NCBI GenBank assembly: GCA_964036195.1
Contig: OZ038452.1
Span: forward strand, 9,604,704-9,668,703
From: Sphaerolaimus hirsutus
Taxonomy: Eukaryota > Nematoda > Chromadorea > Monhysterida > Sphaerolaimidae
DNA: 64,000 bases
Direction: 5' to 3'
Notes under the pieces: model-generated
Seen by the model: the letters and a program-made list of their open reading frames with translations, nothing else
Databases searched by the model: none
What the model was told of the DNA's origin: nothing
Shown here: positions 43,449-53,134 of the stretch, in pieces
Numbering within the stretch: the first letter of the stretch is position 1
How the letters are laid out: every line of letters begins with the position of its first letter
Translations under genes and position numbers: made by a program

Positions 43449-45981
43449 CAGTGCCGACATAAACCAAGCTTTCTATAACATTGCTTTGCATCCAGATGAT
43501 CGACACATCACGTCATTCAGAAATGTTTTTGGACAATTTCAACTGAAACGTTTACCCATGGGATTAAAATGCTCACCTAGTTTAGCGCAGCGCTGTTTTG
43601 AACTAGCTATGGCCGGTTTAATACATCGAAATGTATTATTATACATCGATGATTTACTGATTTATAGTGCAACCTGGGAAACACATTTATATGACATAGG
43701 ACAGGTGTTAGAAAGACTAATTAGGAATAATTTCAAAATTAGTCCAAAAAAGTGTTTTTTCGCACGCGTCACAGCTGTACGCTTTCTAGGATTTATGATT
43801 GGCCGTGACGGCGTGTGCGTACCAGATGATAAACGGCACATAATTCAGGACTGGCCAGTACCCACTACCGTAAAAGAGGTAAAAGGATTCCTGGGAGCTA
43901 TCGGGTTTTTCAGACGCATGATTCACAGATGCGCAGAGCTAGCAGTACCCTTGTCAAATCTCACGCGTACGGGACCAAGAGAGAATTACAATAGCGACAC
44001 CCCGGTGGATTTGACATCGAAACCCAAGGCACTGGAAGCTTTCCATAAGCTCAAGGAAGCATTGTTAGGAAGCCCATGTCTGCAATTTCCCGATCCTAAA
44101 CGTATGTTTATAATTATCACGGACGCCTCTAAAATTGCTGTTGCAGGCGTGCTAGCACAACGAGCAGAGGACGAGAAAATACTACATGCATGTGCCTTTT
44201 ACAGCCGGAAGTTAGGTGCAACCCAAAGCAAATGGCCAGCGATTTCCCTGGAAGCGTGTGCAATCTACGAAAGCATACGTAACTGGCATTGTTATCTGGC
44301 GGGACGGCCCTTTGAAGTCTGGACTGACGCCAAGAGTATTTCGTGGGTAAAGAATCCTAATTTAGAGACTACCCCGCACGCCATGCTGCACAAGTTCGCT
44401 TTAGCAATTACGCCGTACCAAATCACGTTCAAGCATTTGCGGGGAAAAAGCAACGAATTAGCAGATGCATTATCCAGAAGACAAGACGCACCAGTGGTAT
44501 TCGACGAGAAAAAGGACCTGGATGAGGCCTTTGAGCAGTTCGCACAAGTTACGTGCCGTGAAACCGCTATCCCGCACGATAGGCAGGTTACGGTAGCTGC
44601 GGCAAGCAGGACAGCGTACCAGCCAATCAGCGTAAACGAGGAGGCGGAGTTACTGCGACCAATCAGCGACCGGACGCGCGGGCGAAAAGAGGCGGAGTCA
44701 CCCGGGCTGCGAGAGCGGCAGCGGAATGCGGAAGCGCCTGGAACCGGAACAATGGCTGGTGGTTCAGGAGCCGGAAATGAAGTTGTTCCGGGTTTGACGA
44801 GTGCAACTAAGCGCAGTACAATCATGGCACTACCTCCAATGACTTCGGTTGACAAATTGAAGCGACTACAAGCAGAAGAACCATACATAGCCACAACTAT
44901 AGAAGTGTGTCGCGCAGATAATTTTTACAGCGCCGCGCCGTATTTTATTGACCAATACGGTTTGCTACGTCGCCAGGCGGGAACGTCCCAAATACCAGGT
45001 ATACAATTATACGACCCCGTATGTATTCCGTCGGAATTAGTTCCATTCGTGTTAGAATTAGCTCACAATCACCCTACGGCGGGCCATTTAGGAATAATAA
45101 AAACATTTGAAAGATTACAGGAATTCGCGTGGTTTCCAGGAATGCGGCCAGAAAGTGCGCGCTGGGTTGCCACCTGCCCTTCGTGCAACGCCAAGAAAGG
45201 TCTCAGAGCGGCAATGCGAACTCAAATGGTGTGCCGCCAGGTAGCCAAAAGGCCAGGTGATGTGATAGCGGTAGACGCAATAGGACCTTTACTAACCACG
45301 AAACGCAGAAACCGACATGTGTTAGTATTTGTTGATCAGTGCACACGTTTTGGAATTGCTGTGCCCGTTCCCGACATAAAACAAGACACAGTATCATTTG
45401 CATTTCTGTTGCACATTTTGCCTATATTTAGTGTGCCGGCCATTATACTCAGTGATAACGCCCCTAGCTTTACCGAGGGCACTTTTGCCAAGCTTCTACA
45501 ATATTTGAACGCGACCCAACATACATCATTTGCGTACACCCCCAAGAGCAACGGAATGGTGGAACGTAGGAATGGTGTTCTGATGGAAATAGTATCACAC
45601 TACGTAAATCGTACCCATGACGATTGGGACATACATTTAGGCGCCGCTGTACACGCGTACAATACATCGAAACACCCTTCCTTGCAAACCACCCCCTATG
45701 CGTTGCTATTTGGCAAGCCTGCTGCGTCCATGTGGGAGCGAATGATCGAGCCTCCCCCTGACAACGAGGCATTGCCCTCATTGCCGCATAAGCGCGCTCT
45801 TATAAATGAATTAGGCGCGCGTCTGACCACAGCACGCGAAGCAGCGCATACCGCTTTAGCAAAGGCGCAGCAAAAAAGAGCAATTTTACGCCAATCGCCG
45901 TGCGCGCCGATTGAATGTGCAACGCGGGCAAGCGGTACGCGTATACACGCCGCGTATTACTCAGTTGACGGGCCCCAGTAA
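43408..45981 (+). CDS. pol: RT (C-terminal) / RNase H / integrase, frame 2
   Basis: Continues the RT in another frame after a one-base offset around 43442-43446. Residue numbers count from 43408. YIDD at 79-82 is the RT catalytic box. RNase H follows, with DASKIAVAGVLAQ, an EACAIYESIRNW segment and TDAKS as acidic positions. A linker of about 120 residues precedes an integrase zinc domain with HX...H and CPSC. The integrase catalytic triad is D623, D683 and E719, with 35 residues between the last two, the D,D35E pattern. The frame ends at 45981 because of another one-base offset near an A run (45872-45877); the integrase end lies in a third ORF. As read here, the polyprotein is broken in two places. 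Confidence 0.9.
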   Translation: MKQSNLYVAASIFSSADINQAFYNIALHPDDRHITSFRNVFGQFQLKRLPMGLKCSPSLAQRCFELAMAGLIHRNVLLYIDDLLIYSATWETHLYDIGQVLERLIRNNFKISPKKCFFARVTAVRFLGFMIGRDGVCVPDDKRHIIQDWPVPTTVKEVKGFLGAIGFFRRMIHRCAELAVPLSNLTRTGPRENYNSDTPVDLTSKPKALEAFHKLKEALLGSPCLQFPDPKRMFIIITDASKIAVAGVLAQRAEDEKILHACAFYSRKLGATQSKWPAISLEACAIYESIRNWHCYLAGRPFEVWTDAKSISWVKNPNLETTPHAMLHKFALAITPYQITFKHLRGKSNELADALSRRQDAPVVFDEKKDLDEAFEQFAQVTCRETAIPHDRQVTVAAASRTAYQPISVNEEAELLRPISDRTRGRKEAESPGLRERQRNAEAPGTGTMAGGSGAGNEVVPGLTSATKRSTIMALPPMTSVDKLKRLQAEEPYIATTIEVCRADNFYSAAPYFIDQYGLLRRQAGTSQIPGIQLYDPVCIPSELVPFVLELAHNHPTAGHLGIIKTFERLQEFAWFPGMRPESARWVATCPSCNAKKGLRAAMRTQMVCRQVAKRPGDVIAVDAIGPLLTTKRRNRHVLVFVDQCTRFGIAVPVPDIKQDTVSFAFLLHILPIFSVPAIILSDNAPSFTEGTFAKLLQYLNATQHTSFAYTPKSNGMVERRNGVLMEIVSHYVNRTHDDWDIHLGAAVHAYNTSKHPSLQTTPYALLFGKPAASMWERMIEPPPDNEALPSLPHKRALINELGARLTTAREAAHTALAKAQQKRAILRQSPCAPIECATRASGTRIHAAYYSVDGPQ

Positions 45982-46156
45982 GAAATTCGCGCCTCGCTTT
46001 ATCGGCCCGTATGAGTGCATTGATTATGCCCACCCATTAGTGACTTTATTCAACAATATTAATAAGAAAATTTATGTAGTTCATGCGGATCGTTGCAAGG
46101 CAACCAGTGAATATTTAATTCCCCCTTCTTACAGTGAATTATACGGCGACGACTAA
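45890..46156 (+). CDS. Integrase C-terminal domain, displaced frame
   Basis: Encodes the SH3-like end of integrase: a basic stretch, RGQAVRVYTP, then FIGPYECIDYAHP, the GPY-type motif common in Ty3/gypsy integrases. It ends at TAA 46154-46156. It overlaps the end of the previous ORF in another frame. Confidence 0.8.
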   Translation, partial: ANRRARRLNVQRGQAVRVYTPRITQLTGPSKKFAPRFIGPYECIDYAHPLVTLFNNINKKIYVVHADRCKATSEYLIPPSYSELYGDD

Positions 46157-46384
46157 AAAATTGATTAATTAGCTGATTAATTAGCCGTTACGATCATCGC
46201 CGTCGCGTCAAACAACACGAAACCAGGTACAACAGGTATGAAGTGTGTGTGAAAGTGTGTGTGTTTTTTTAGGAAGCTCGTGCACCCCTTTTGCCCACGG
46301 GCAACTGGACCGCACGAGTTCTTGTTACTTTCCCCGTTCATAAAACTTCGCAATTAATTATTTTATCACATTATTATAATTATA
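46157..46384 (+). promoter_or_regulatory. Leader of the helicase ORF with candidate splice acceptor
   Basis: The 228 bp contain TTAATTAGC repeats, a donor-like CAG|GTATGA near 46234, then TGTGTGTGTTTTTTTAG ending at 46272, a good pyrimidine-rich 3' splice site about 110 bp before the ATG. It fits translation of the helicase from a spliced subgenomic RNA. Confidence 0.4.
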
Positions 46385-49300
46385 ATGGCTTCGGCCTCTC
46401 GCAAACGCCCATTTGAAGGTGCAGACGCCCCGCCCATTAAATCCAAGGAGACAAATACACATGGTGCCTGCGGCGGCGGAACCATTCCCCCGCGACAACT
46501 TTACCGCGCGCAGCAGATGCAAAATGGACCGGAAATCTACCCCAGCAGAGGGAAATTCGAAGGTTGGGTAGATAGGGTGTATATTGACTCGGGCGCCGAC
46601 GGGCATGTTGAGTATCAGTGCCATGTGAGAATTTCTGAGCAGACGATGGCGATACTCAGCGAAAACGAGCAGTGGGTGAATGCGGATGAAGCTTATCCGT
46701 ATTTTTATTATTCGAATAAGCGGGCCAAGGCGGCTAGGGACAAACGGACCACCCAGCTGGTGGATTTGTGCGCGAGAATTCAGAAACAACACCCCTCGAT
46801 GTTCCTGCCCCTAGTGCGCCACGGGATGCGTTTCTCGGCGACCGCAATCGCACAAAAAATAGAAAATCCCCGGTACTGGGAGTTTACCGGTGTCGCGATA
46901 TGGGGTAATCAGACAAAGTGCCCCTTAAACGTTGCCGCCCCCGTGGTCGTGAGTACGCAGGGCACGCGGCGCGTCACTCAAGCGGCACGTACATTGACGC
47001 GCGGCGACACTTCCGGCTACCAGCCCTACACGAGCGACTGGAAAACAGCGCGGCTGCGAGCGGCCTTCACGCTGTCGAATTACAAAAATCTGGAACCGCT
47101 GGGCGCGGCGGAGCGAGGTGATGCCGGGCCGGAAAAGCTTGTCATTTTGCACAGAGAATATGTGAGTGACAGCAGAGTGGAAAATTTGAGTGCGGGACAG
47201 TTGGGGCTGGCCCACGTCGAGTATCACGACTTGAATGATCTGGACGTGTTTGGCGACGAATTCTACGGCCATGCGTACGGGCTGCAGGTCGCCACGGCCG
47301 AGGATATCAGCACATCGGGCATCCAGCCAGACACAGAGAACCGAGACAACATGGACTCGTTTCTCAGGTATAAATTGGGCATTTTAGCAGCGGCTCACTG
47401 CTATAACGAGTCATTTTTGCGATTTCGGGCGAAACGCGCAACGGATGTGTGCGCACATGTGTCCTGGGAGCACACGCCGCAGGGCACTGCATGCGATATT
47501 ATGGTGCGCCGCCCGGACCCAGAAGAGTTGCAAGCTGACACTTTCGAAGGACCAGAAGAGCAGCGCGTGCGTTTGCTGGAGCAGGTGAACACGCAGACAC
47601 AGCTGTTGAACCAGGCGACGCCCATGTCGGTGTTGAGCTTGGTGCTGGCCAGACCGGACGAAGACAAACCAGCGGCGGGCAGCCCCAATCTATCAGTTAG
47701 AATTACCAGCGTGGAATCAGGGCCAACCACTACAATGCTGCGTGCGAAGTTGGACATGGCGGCGTCGCAATCAGCACTGCCCCGAACCCTGGAGAGTGGA
47801 AGATACATGGTGCGCGGCTCGAACGACTCGCCCAATTACGACCGAACCATGCGATCACTGCAAGCCGCCCTGAACAAAGCGCCGGTCGGCTGGGTGCCAA
47901 AAGTGGTCCAGGGGTCAAAAGTACTCACCCTGGAGGCGCAAATCCAATTAGCTGTGATATTGAATTTGCGTCTGCTGGATGACGAAACTGACTGGGCGCT
48001 CATTAGCCGCGAGGCTAATGAGTTGTACGAATCATTGTTCAGAGGAAAAAACGAACAAATGATTCAGGCCAAATTAGGTGAGTTTTTGCCGCAGCAGGGG
48101 CAGGTAGAAGTTTTAGGAGCTGTGATCACAGCCGTGCGAATGCGCAAACCCCTTTTGATTATGTGTGACTCGCCTTTCGGGTCCGGGAAGACGACCACAC
48201 AAAATCAACTGGCGTATGTGTGTTCACGCGGCTATAATTATTATAACTCGAGACCCAGGGTGCGCGCGGGCTCCGACTTGCCATCGGACAAGCAGCCGAA
48301 CGCCAAATACCATTCGACGCTCATCACGTGCACGGTCAACTCGGCGGCCGACGAAGGCGCGCGCAGGGCCCTGACCAACCTGAATAAATTAGGGCAGCGG
48401 GATATTTTTGGGGCTTTAGAAGTCTTATTGCGGGAGCGCGCGAAATGGACCGCCATGGCTGATACGCCATTTTCTGAAATGCAAAAAATGGAGGGTTTTG
48501 AAGAATTTTTGAAATTAAGAGCGGCATTTCCGGTGCGCGTTTTGAGTCCCATGTGGGAAACTGACCCCACTTATAACACCACCCCCGCGACCCAATTGCC
48601 AACCCTGCACACCCTAGCACAGCGAACCGGCCACAACATCGTCCGCCTCAGCCCCGAATGGACGGCAGCGCTGGAAAAGTACGACGGCGCCAAGAAGGAC
48701 TACGAACTGGTGGACGAAATCATCAACAACTGCACGGACGACGCCGTCATACGCGCGCAGCTGACCGAACAGGTGCCCTTTCTCACCGCCGACGATGGAG
48801 ACGAGCAGCCATTCGATGACTTCGAGGCAGGCGTGGCGGGCGCCCGGGCTGGTGAGGCTAGTTTAGCTGATCAGGGATTTTGGGGTAAGGTGCTGCGTAG
48901 GGCGCTGTCTAAATATGTCAGGGCTACGGTCAGGCTGCACCGGGTGTTCTTGGAGGTGGTGCAGCCCGGTCAAATCCATGTCACTTTAGACTCCGCCCAC
49001 GACGCCCGTATAAAAAGTGTGACTGCGTGTGCGGTAATTATTGACGAAGCGTCTTTGGCGTCTGACGCTGCAGTAATTAGCGTGGCTCAGGCGGCTCAGC
49101 TCCCAGTGAACGGCATGCTACTTCTATTTGGAGACAGTAAACAATTGACGCGTATGATTCGCGTGCAAGACTGGGTGGAGCCTGTCCTGAAACCCGACCC
49201 CACCCTCATTGATAGGCTCACACAATACCAACTATGTCCCGTGGTTCACTTGGAAACAGTGTTCCGCGGGCATCGCCAGCTCATTCAGGCCAACTCTGTG

Positions 49301-50347
49301 GCGGCGTACAATGGACTGCTACGCGCCTACAACGACACTGCAGCGCACGGCGCCACCATGTTGCCCGCGCCTGGCGACTTCGAGGATGGCGTCATGCTGT
49401 CATCGACGCTGGTGCACCAGGGCTGCGAATCGAAAGAAGGCATGTCCATTATCAACAAAAAGGAGCTGCGCATCATCCTGCACCTGTACGACTACCTCGT
49501 GGCCACAGTGAAAGAAGATCCCACCCTGCCCTGGGCAGATCTTACCGATCCCGCTAGTTTGCTAATTGTCTGTTTTTATGCGGCGCAGGCGCGCGCCCTA
49601 ATCAGTCGACTAGTAGCCCATACAGAACACGACGCGGCTTACTGGGCCACCCGCGTGATCACTGCCGACAAGGCACAGGCCCGTGAAGCGGAAGTGGTCA
49701 TCGTTTCCTGCGTGCGCGGCAGCCCGCCTACCGACTCCGCCCAGCTGGATGCCGATCCCAAGAAGGCGTACGGTAGAGTTGGATTTGTAGCGGAGTTGCC
49801 CCGGGGAAACGTAGCCACCTCCCGCGCCAAATGTGTGCGCATCGTGGTGGCCAACGCCGAGACCATGTTGTGGTCAACCTTTTTCCACCGGTTTCTGACG
49901 GTCGAGCACAAAGCCGACCGGATTTACTCTTACGAGTCAGGCCAAATTTGGGGAAACGTGTTGGGATTTTGGCCTCCGGAATGGCGCCCGCGGGCCGACT
50001 TGAAAGAACTAGTCGGACCGGACAGATACCCGGCCCTCGAAGAAGAACTGCAGGCGGAATGTTTGTCTGACATTGAAACCGCCACCGCGGGCTCTGACTC
50101 CTCCGCAGACGCGCGGGAGGAGGGTGTGCCGGTGTTGGAGGAAGTGGTGCCCGTTGTCGAACCAGTTTACCAACCTAATGAAGAATATTCCCCCATTAGC
50201 AACGACATGGCGGCCATGGCATTGCAGAACGTAGCCGAGCCCCCCTCGCCGCCGCCCGAGCACCACGACGCGGTCGAGGCCATCCCACTGCCACCAGAGG
50301 AAGCTCCAGCGCAACAGGTAGAACACCACATGGAAAATGGTAATTGA
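46385..50347 (+). CDS. Superfamily 1 helicase, 1320 aa, carried by the LTR element
   Basis: An uninterrupted ORF from ATG 46385 to TGA 50347. The C-terminal half shows SF1 motifs in order. Walker A is CDSPFGSGKTT (K602). Motif II is VIIDEAS (D887, E888), with LLLFGDSKQLTR (from about 913) as motif III. ETVFRGH is near 957. ITADKAQAREAEVVIVS is near 1092. VATSRAK is near 1142, with the arginine finger of motif VI. This is the UPF1/DNA2-like or viral SF1 group, which acts on RNA or DNA 5'-3'. The spacing between motifs I and II is long (about 285 residues), implying an insertion. The first 580 residues match nothing I know. The last 120 are Glu/Pro-rich and probably disordered. The strand is the same as pol, with AT-poor codon use and no frame breaks, unlike pol. 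Role in the element is unknown: replication, RNA protection or defence evasion are all guesses. Confidence 0.88.
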   Translation: MASASRKRPFEGADAPPIKSKETNTHGACGGGTIPPRQLYRAQQMQNGPEIYPSRGKFEGWVDRVYIDSGADGHVEYQCHVRISEQTMAILSENEQWVNADEAYPYFYYSNKRAKAARDKRTTQLVDLCARIQKQHPSMFLPLVRHGMRFSATAIAQKIENPRYWEFTGVAIWGNQTKCPLNVAAPVVVSTQGTRRVTQAARTLTRGDTSGYQPYTSDWKTARLRAAFTLSNYKNLEPLGAAERGDAGPEKLVILHREYVSDSRVENLSAGQLGLAHVEYHDLNDLDVFGDEFYGHAYGLQVATAEDISTSGIQPDTENRDNMDSFLRYKLGILAAAHCYNESFLRFRAKRATDVCAHVSWEHTPQGTACDIMVRRPDPEELQADTFEGPEEQRVRLLEQVNTQTQLLNQATPMSVLSLVLARPDEDKPAAGSPNLSVRITSVESGPTTTMLRAKLDMAASQSALPRTLESGRYMVRGSNDSPNYDRTMRSLQAALNKAPVGWVPKVVQGSKVLTLEAQIQLAVILNLRLLDDETDWALISREANELYESLFRGKNEQMIQAKLGEFLPQQGQVEVLGAVITAVRMRKPLLIMCDSPFGSGKTTTQNQLAYVCSRGYNYYNSRPRVRAGSDLPSDKQPNAKYHSTLITCTVNSAADEGARRALTNLNKLGQRDIFGALEVLLRERAKWTAMADTPFSEMQKMEGFEEFLKLRAAFPVRVLSPMWETDPTYNTTPATQLPTLHTLAQRTGHNIVRLSPEWTAALEKYDGAKKDYELVDEIINNCTDDAVIRAQLTEQVPFLTADDGDEQPFDDFEAGVAGARAGEASLADQGFWGKVLRRALSKYVRATVRLHRVFLEVVQPGQIHVTLDSAHDARIKSVTACAVIIDEASLASDAAVISVAQAAQLPVNGMLLLFGDSKQLTRMIRVQDWVEPVLKPDPTLIDRLTQYQLCPVVHLETVFRGHRQLIQANSVAAYNGLLRAYNDTAAHGATMLPAPGDFEDGVMLSSTLVHQGCESKEGMSIINKKELRIILHLYDYLVATVKEDPTLPWADLTDPASLLIVCFYAAQARALISRLVAHTEHDAAYWATRVITADKAQAREAEVVIVSCVRGSPPTDSAQLDADPKKAYGRVGFVAELPRGNVATSRAKCVRIVVANAETMLWSTFFHRFLTVEHKADRIYSYESGQIWGNVLGFWPPEWRPRADLKELVGPDRYPALEEELQAECLSDIETATAGSDSSADAREEGVPVLEEVVPVVEPVYQPNEEYSPISNDMAAMALQNVAEPPSPPPEHHDAVEAIPLPPEEAPAQQVEHHMENGN

Positions 50348-50936
50348 GAAAATTGATACGAAACAACTTTTGCCTAAGTCAATTATAAAAATTTTTAAGA
50401 TGTAATAATTTATGCACAACTTTTGTCACCAGGAGAAACAGACAACTCTGTAACAAAAAATAATCAGCAAACAAAAAACATACTTGTTAATATTCCATGA
50501 AAACAATTAGAAAATCTTGTCGACGATCAATTTTCACACGCACGGACTGCGACATGTCGGTCGAGCAGGTAACTTGAATGTTGATTCCAAACTGCCCATC
50601 CAACAGTGGCACGATGCTGTGAAATAATACAGATTAGTAGTCTGATTAATTAGTTTCCAAAATCAAAAAAGAAAAAACTTTTTCTCACATCGAGCCCTGA
50701 GCGGGAACCAAAATTTCGAAGTTTCGAGCACAAAAAGCCGGCACGGCAGAAAGCTGATGCCATAATTCAAATGAAGACGAGCCATATTTGCACCCCCAGG
50801 GCATGTGACTGCCACAGCCGTCCACCGAAAAATGCAGAGAAGGCATGATTTTTGAATAATCAAAAAACGGCGCAAAACACTTTTTCTGAACATGTCGTTT
50901 TTAGCCCGGAGGTAAAAAATTAATGGCTGGTGGGAT
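50348..50936 (+). other. 3' untranslated part of the LTR element
   Basis: 589 bp without a convincing ORF. No clear polypurine tract is present immediately before the LTR. The nearest purine-rich run is GGAGGTAAAAAA at about 50909-50920, 17 bp away. Confidence 0.6.
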
Positions 50937-52612
50937 TGTAGGTAGAAATATGGCTAACTAATCATGCGTAAAAACGTAACGACAATTTTGCGCAGACACT
51001 CCGACGACTCGAGAACGACCATGTGCGACCGAATGACGACCCGCGGTGCACAGGGAAGTCACAGTGAACGTGCGGTTCGCTGTGCACTGCAAATCCGCCA
51101 ACAAAGCCGCAGCCCCAGGACGGTACGCCCGAATGGACACTGCTGCGGCCATGAATTTATTAATTAATTTCTTTTCCGTTAATTACGTAATTAATTCCCG
51201 TGTGATGATAATTTTTCATTTCATGTTTCGTTAATTAAGCTAATTAGGATACCCACACTGTTAGTTAATTAAGTGACTACTTCCGTTTTTCTTTTTAAAT
51301 GCATTTCCCAACATGTACTTTCGAATGTTATAATTTTTAGGTTTTGTCAAGTTTACATTTTTGGTCAAAAGGGTGCAGTGTCTGGGAATGGGTTAGAAAG
51401 ACTTTAATGTTTCTAGTTAAGCTAACAGGTGTTGACTCTGTTAAATGCTTAGACGCCCCGATAGATAACATTCAGAAAATTCCCCGACCAAGTGCTTTTT
51501 ACTTAGGACTAGGTAATGGGTGGAAAAGTGGCAAACGGCAATTATTGTCGGCATGCGACTGCAAGACACATGCAGAGCACAGTTTATAGTGAAGAGCACA
51601 GTAGTGCCAATTAATTATTCCCATCACCCAGGGTGATTGGTGAACTCACAAGTGCTAGTGTTTTGTGGCGTGTGTTTAGTCCCAAAGTTCCAACCCTTAC
51701 CCGGCAATGCAGTAACCTTGAACAAACCCCGCAAATGAGCGTTTCTTTCTGTGGCCTTGGTCGGGCGCGCTATAAAAATATTTTTCACCTAAAGGGGCGC
51801 AGGTTGATAACACGTGTCACACCACCTGCTCTAATTTGTACCGTAACCTCTGAATAGAACCCAGTTTATGACACTCACCTTTGAGATGAATTGCAGTTTA
51901 ATTACGTCAGTGATAACCACAGTTACTTTACGCTTGATTTAAATTACGTTTGCAACCGTTCGTTTAATTAGTTATTTTTCCCGCATTGAATTAATTTACT
52001 TGTGCCTCGTACGCTATGTTTACGGTTTTCCAGTGATCATTGAATTTGCCTTATTAATTCGCTTATTACGGTTAATTGTTGTGTCTCTGATTTAGTATTC
52101 ATTTCGCTTATGGTAGGTTTTTGGTGATTATAAAACGCGCTGATTTTACATTTTTTCACCCACTAGAGGCTATACGACTCACTTGAGCTATTGTGAAATT
52201 GACTCTGACTATATCGCTAAATAAAGTTCCCGTGAACCCAACTTGGTCCCCCTGAAGCATACTAACTGCTTGAATTTTAATTTGGATTTTATTAATTTCG
52301 GCTTTTCATTAATTACGGCTTTTAACAATTAATCGAAGTAAACCGCCGGCAGCAGCTAAGAAAGAGATTGGTAAGTTGCCGTGTCCGTCCTCAGGAACTG
52401 TCAGGACCCCAAGGGGTACTGGCGCCGTTCCTGATTTGCGTGTAAACATCCCCGTACCATAAAACCAATTATTTATTTAATTAAGCACGCAAGTGGAAGC
52501 GCAAAGGGACCGGAATTTGCAATTCTCTGCCGCGGCAAAATTCGACGAGTGGCGTATTTATGTGGTAAAAACGGAAAATAGTAAAATAGATAAAAACGTA
52601 AAATATCTGACA
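50937..52612 (+). repeat. 3' LTR (1676 bp)
   Basis: Aligns base for base with 35058-36733 at a constant offset of 15879. It is followed at once by the TCTA target duplication. Confidence 0.95.
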
Positions 52613-52616
52613 TCTA
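52613..52616. repeat. Target-site duplication TCTA (right)
   Basis: Repeats 35054-35057. Coding of the interrupted gene resumes directly after it. Confidence 0.9.
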
Positions 52617-52726
52617 TATGAATGGTGAACGGGAGTTCCATGATTTTCTCACACGCATGGATTTTGCCAGTGGCAAAAATCCCATCCCACTAGGTGAGCT
52701 TTTTGTGCACGCACGTGCGCACGTGC

Positions 52727-52771
<45 letters not shown>

Positions 52772-53134
52772 GGTGATGATCTCGACCCAGATGATTATCG
52801 CTACAGACCAGATGATGTGGAATGGGGTAGTTCGTGGTACATACCCAATTGCCCCAATTGGTTCAAGGGGGCAGATACTTTCAAAGATTGGTCGGCTTAC
52901 CAAAACTTCTGCTTACAAAAGGAGCCAATTTCAACAAGTTGCTCGATGGATCCTGATCTAAATAGGATGAAACCTCAAGCAAAAGAAAACTACTATTTAC
53001 CCTGGGATAAACCGTTTAATAAGCCGCAACCAATGGATGAAAATGAAGACTACAACAGAGGACCAGTGAGTGATAAACGTCGCTACGGTCGAGTTGGCAG
53101 CCCTGCTGTCAATGAGGAGTGGACAAATATTTGA
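52617..53134 (+). pseudogene. dUTPase-like protein gene, 3' part
   Basis: The remainder of exon 2 (52617-52693) is followed by a 79-bp intron (52694-52772) starting GTGAGC and ending CACAG, then exon 3 (52773-53134) ending in TGA. Phases match those of the 5' part, so the gene was intact before the insertion. The tail of about 145 residues is acidic and Asp/Trp/Pro-rich (DDLDPDDYRYRPDDVEW) and is not part of a normal dUTPase. AATAAA occurs at about 53236. Confidence 0.7.
52721..52770. repeat. (CA)n microsatellite forming the intron 3' end
   Basis: About 17 CA dinucleotides directly upstream of the CAG acceptor replace a normal polypyrimidine tract. Confidence 0.9.

Larger units (their letters stand above)
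35058..52612 (+). mobile_element. 17.55-kb Ty3-type LTR retroelement with env-like and helicase genes
   Basis: Two 1676-bp LTRs bound an internal region of about 14.2 kb. The order is Gag, envelope-like glycoprotein, protease, RT, RNase H, integrase, then a separate helicase ORF. The PR-RT-RH-IN order is that of the Ty3/gypsy and retrovirus group. Only three LTR differences were noticed by eye, and the LTRs align without indels (constant offset 15879), so the insertion is young. It sits in a host or viral gene exon with a clean 4-bp duplication. It is far larger than the usual 5-10 kb for such elements. Confidence 0.93.
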
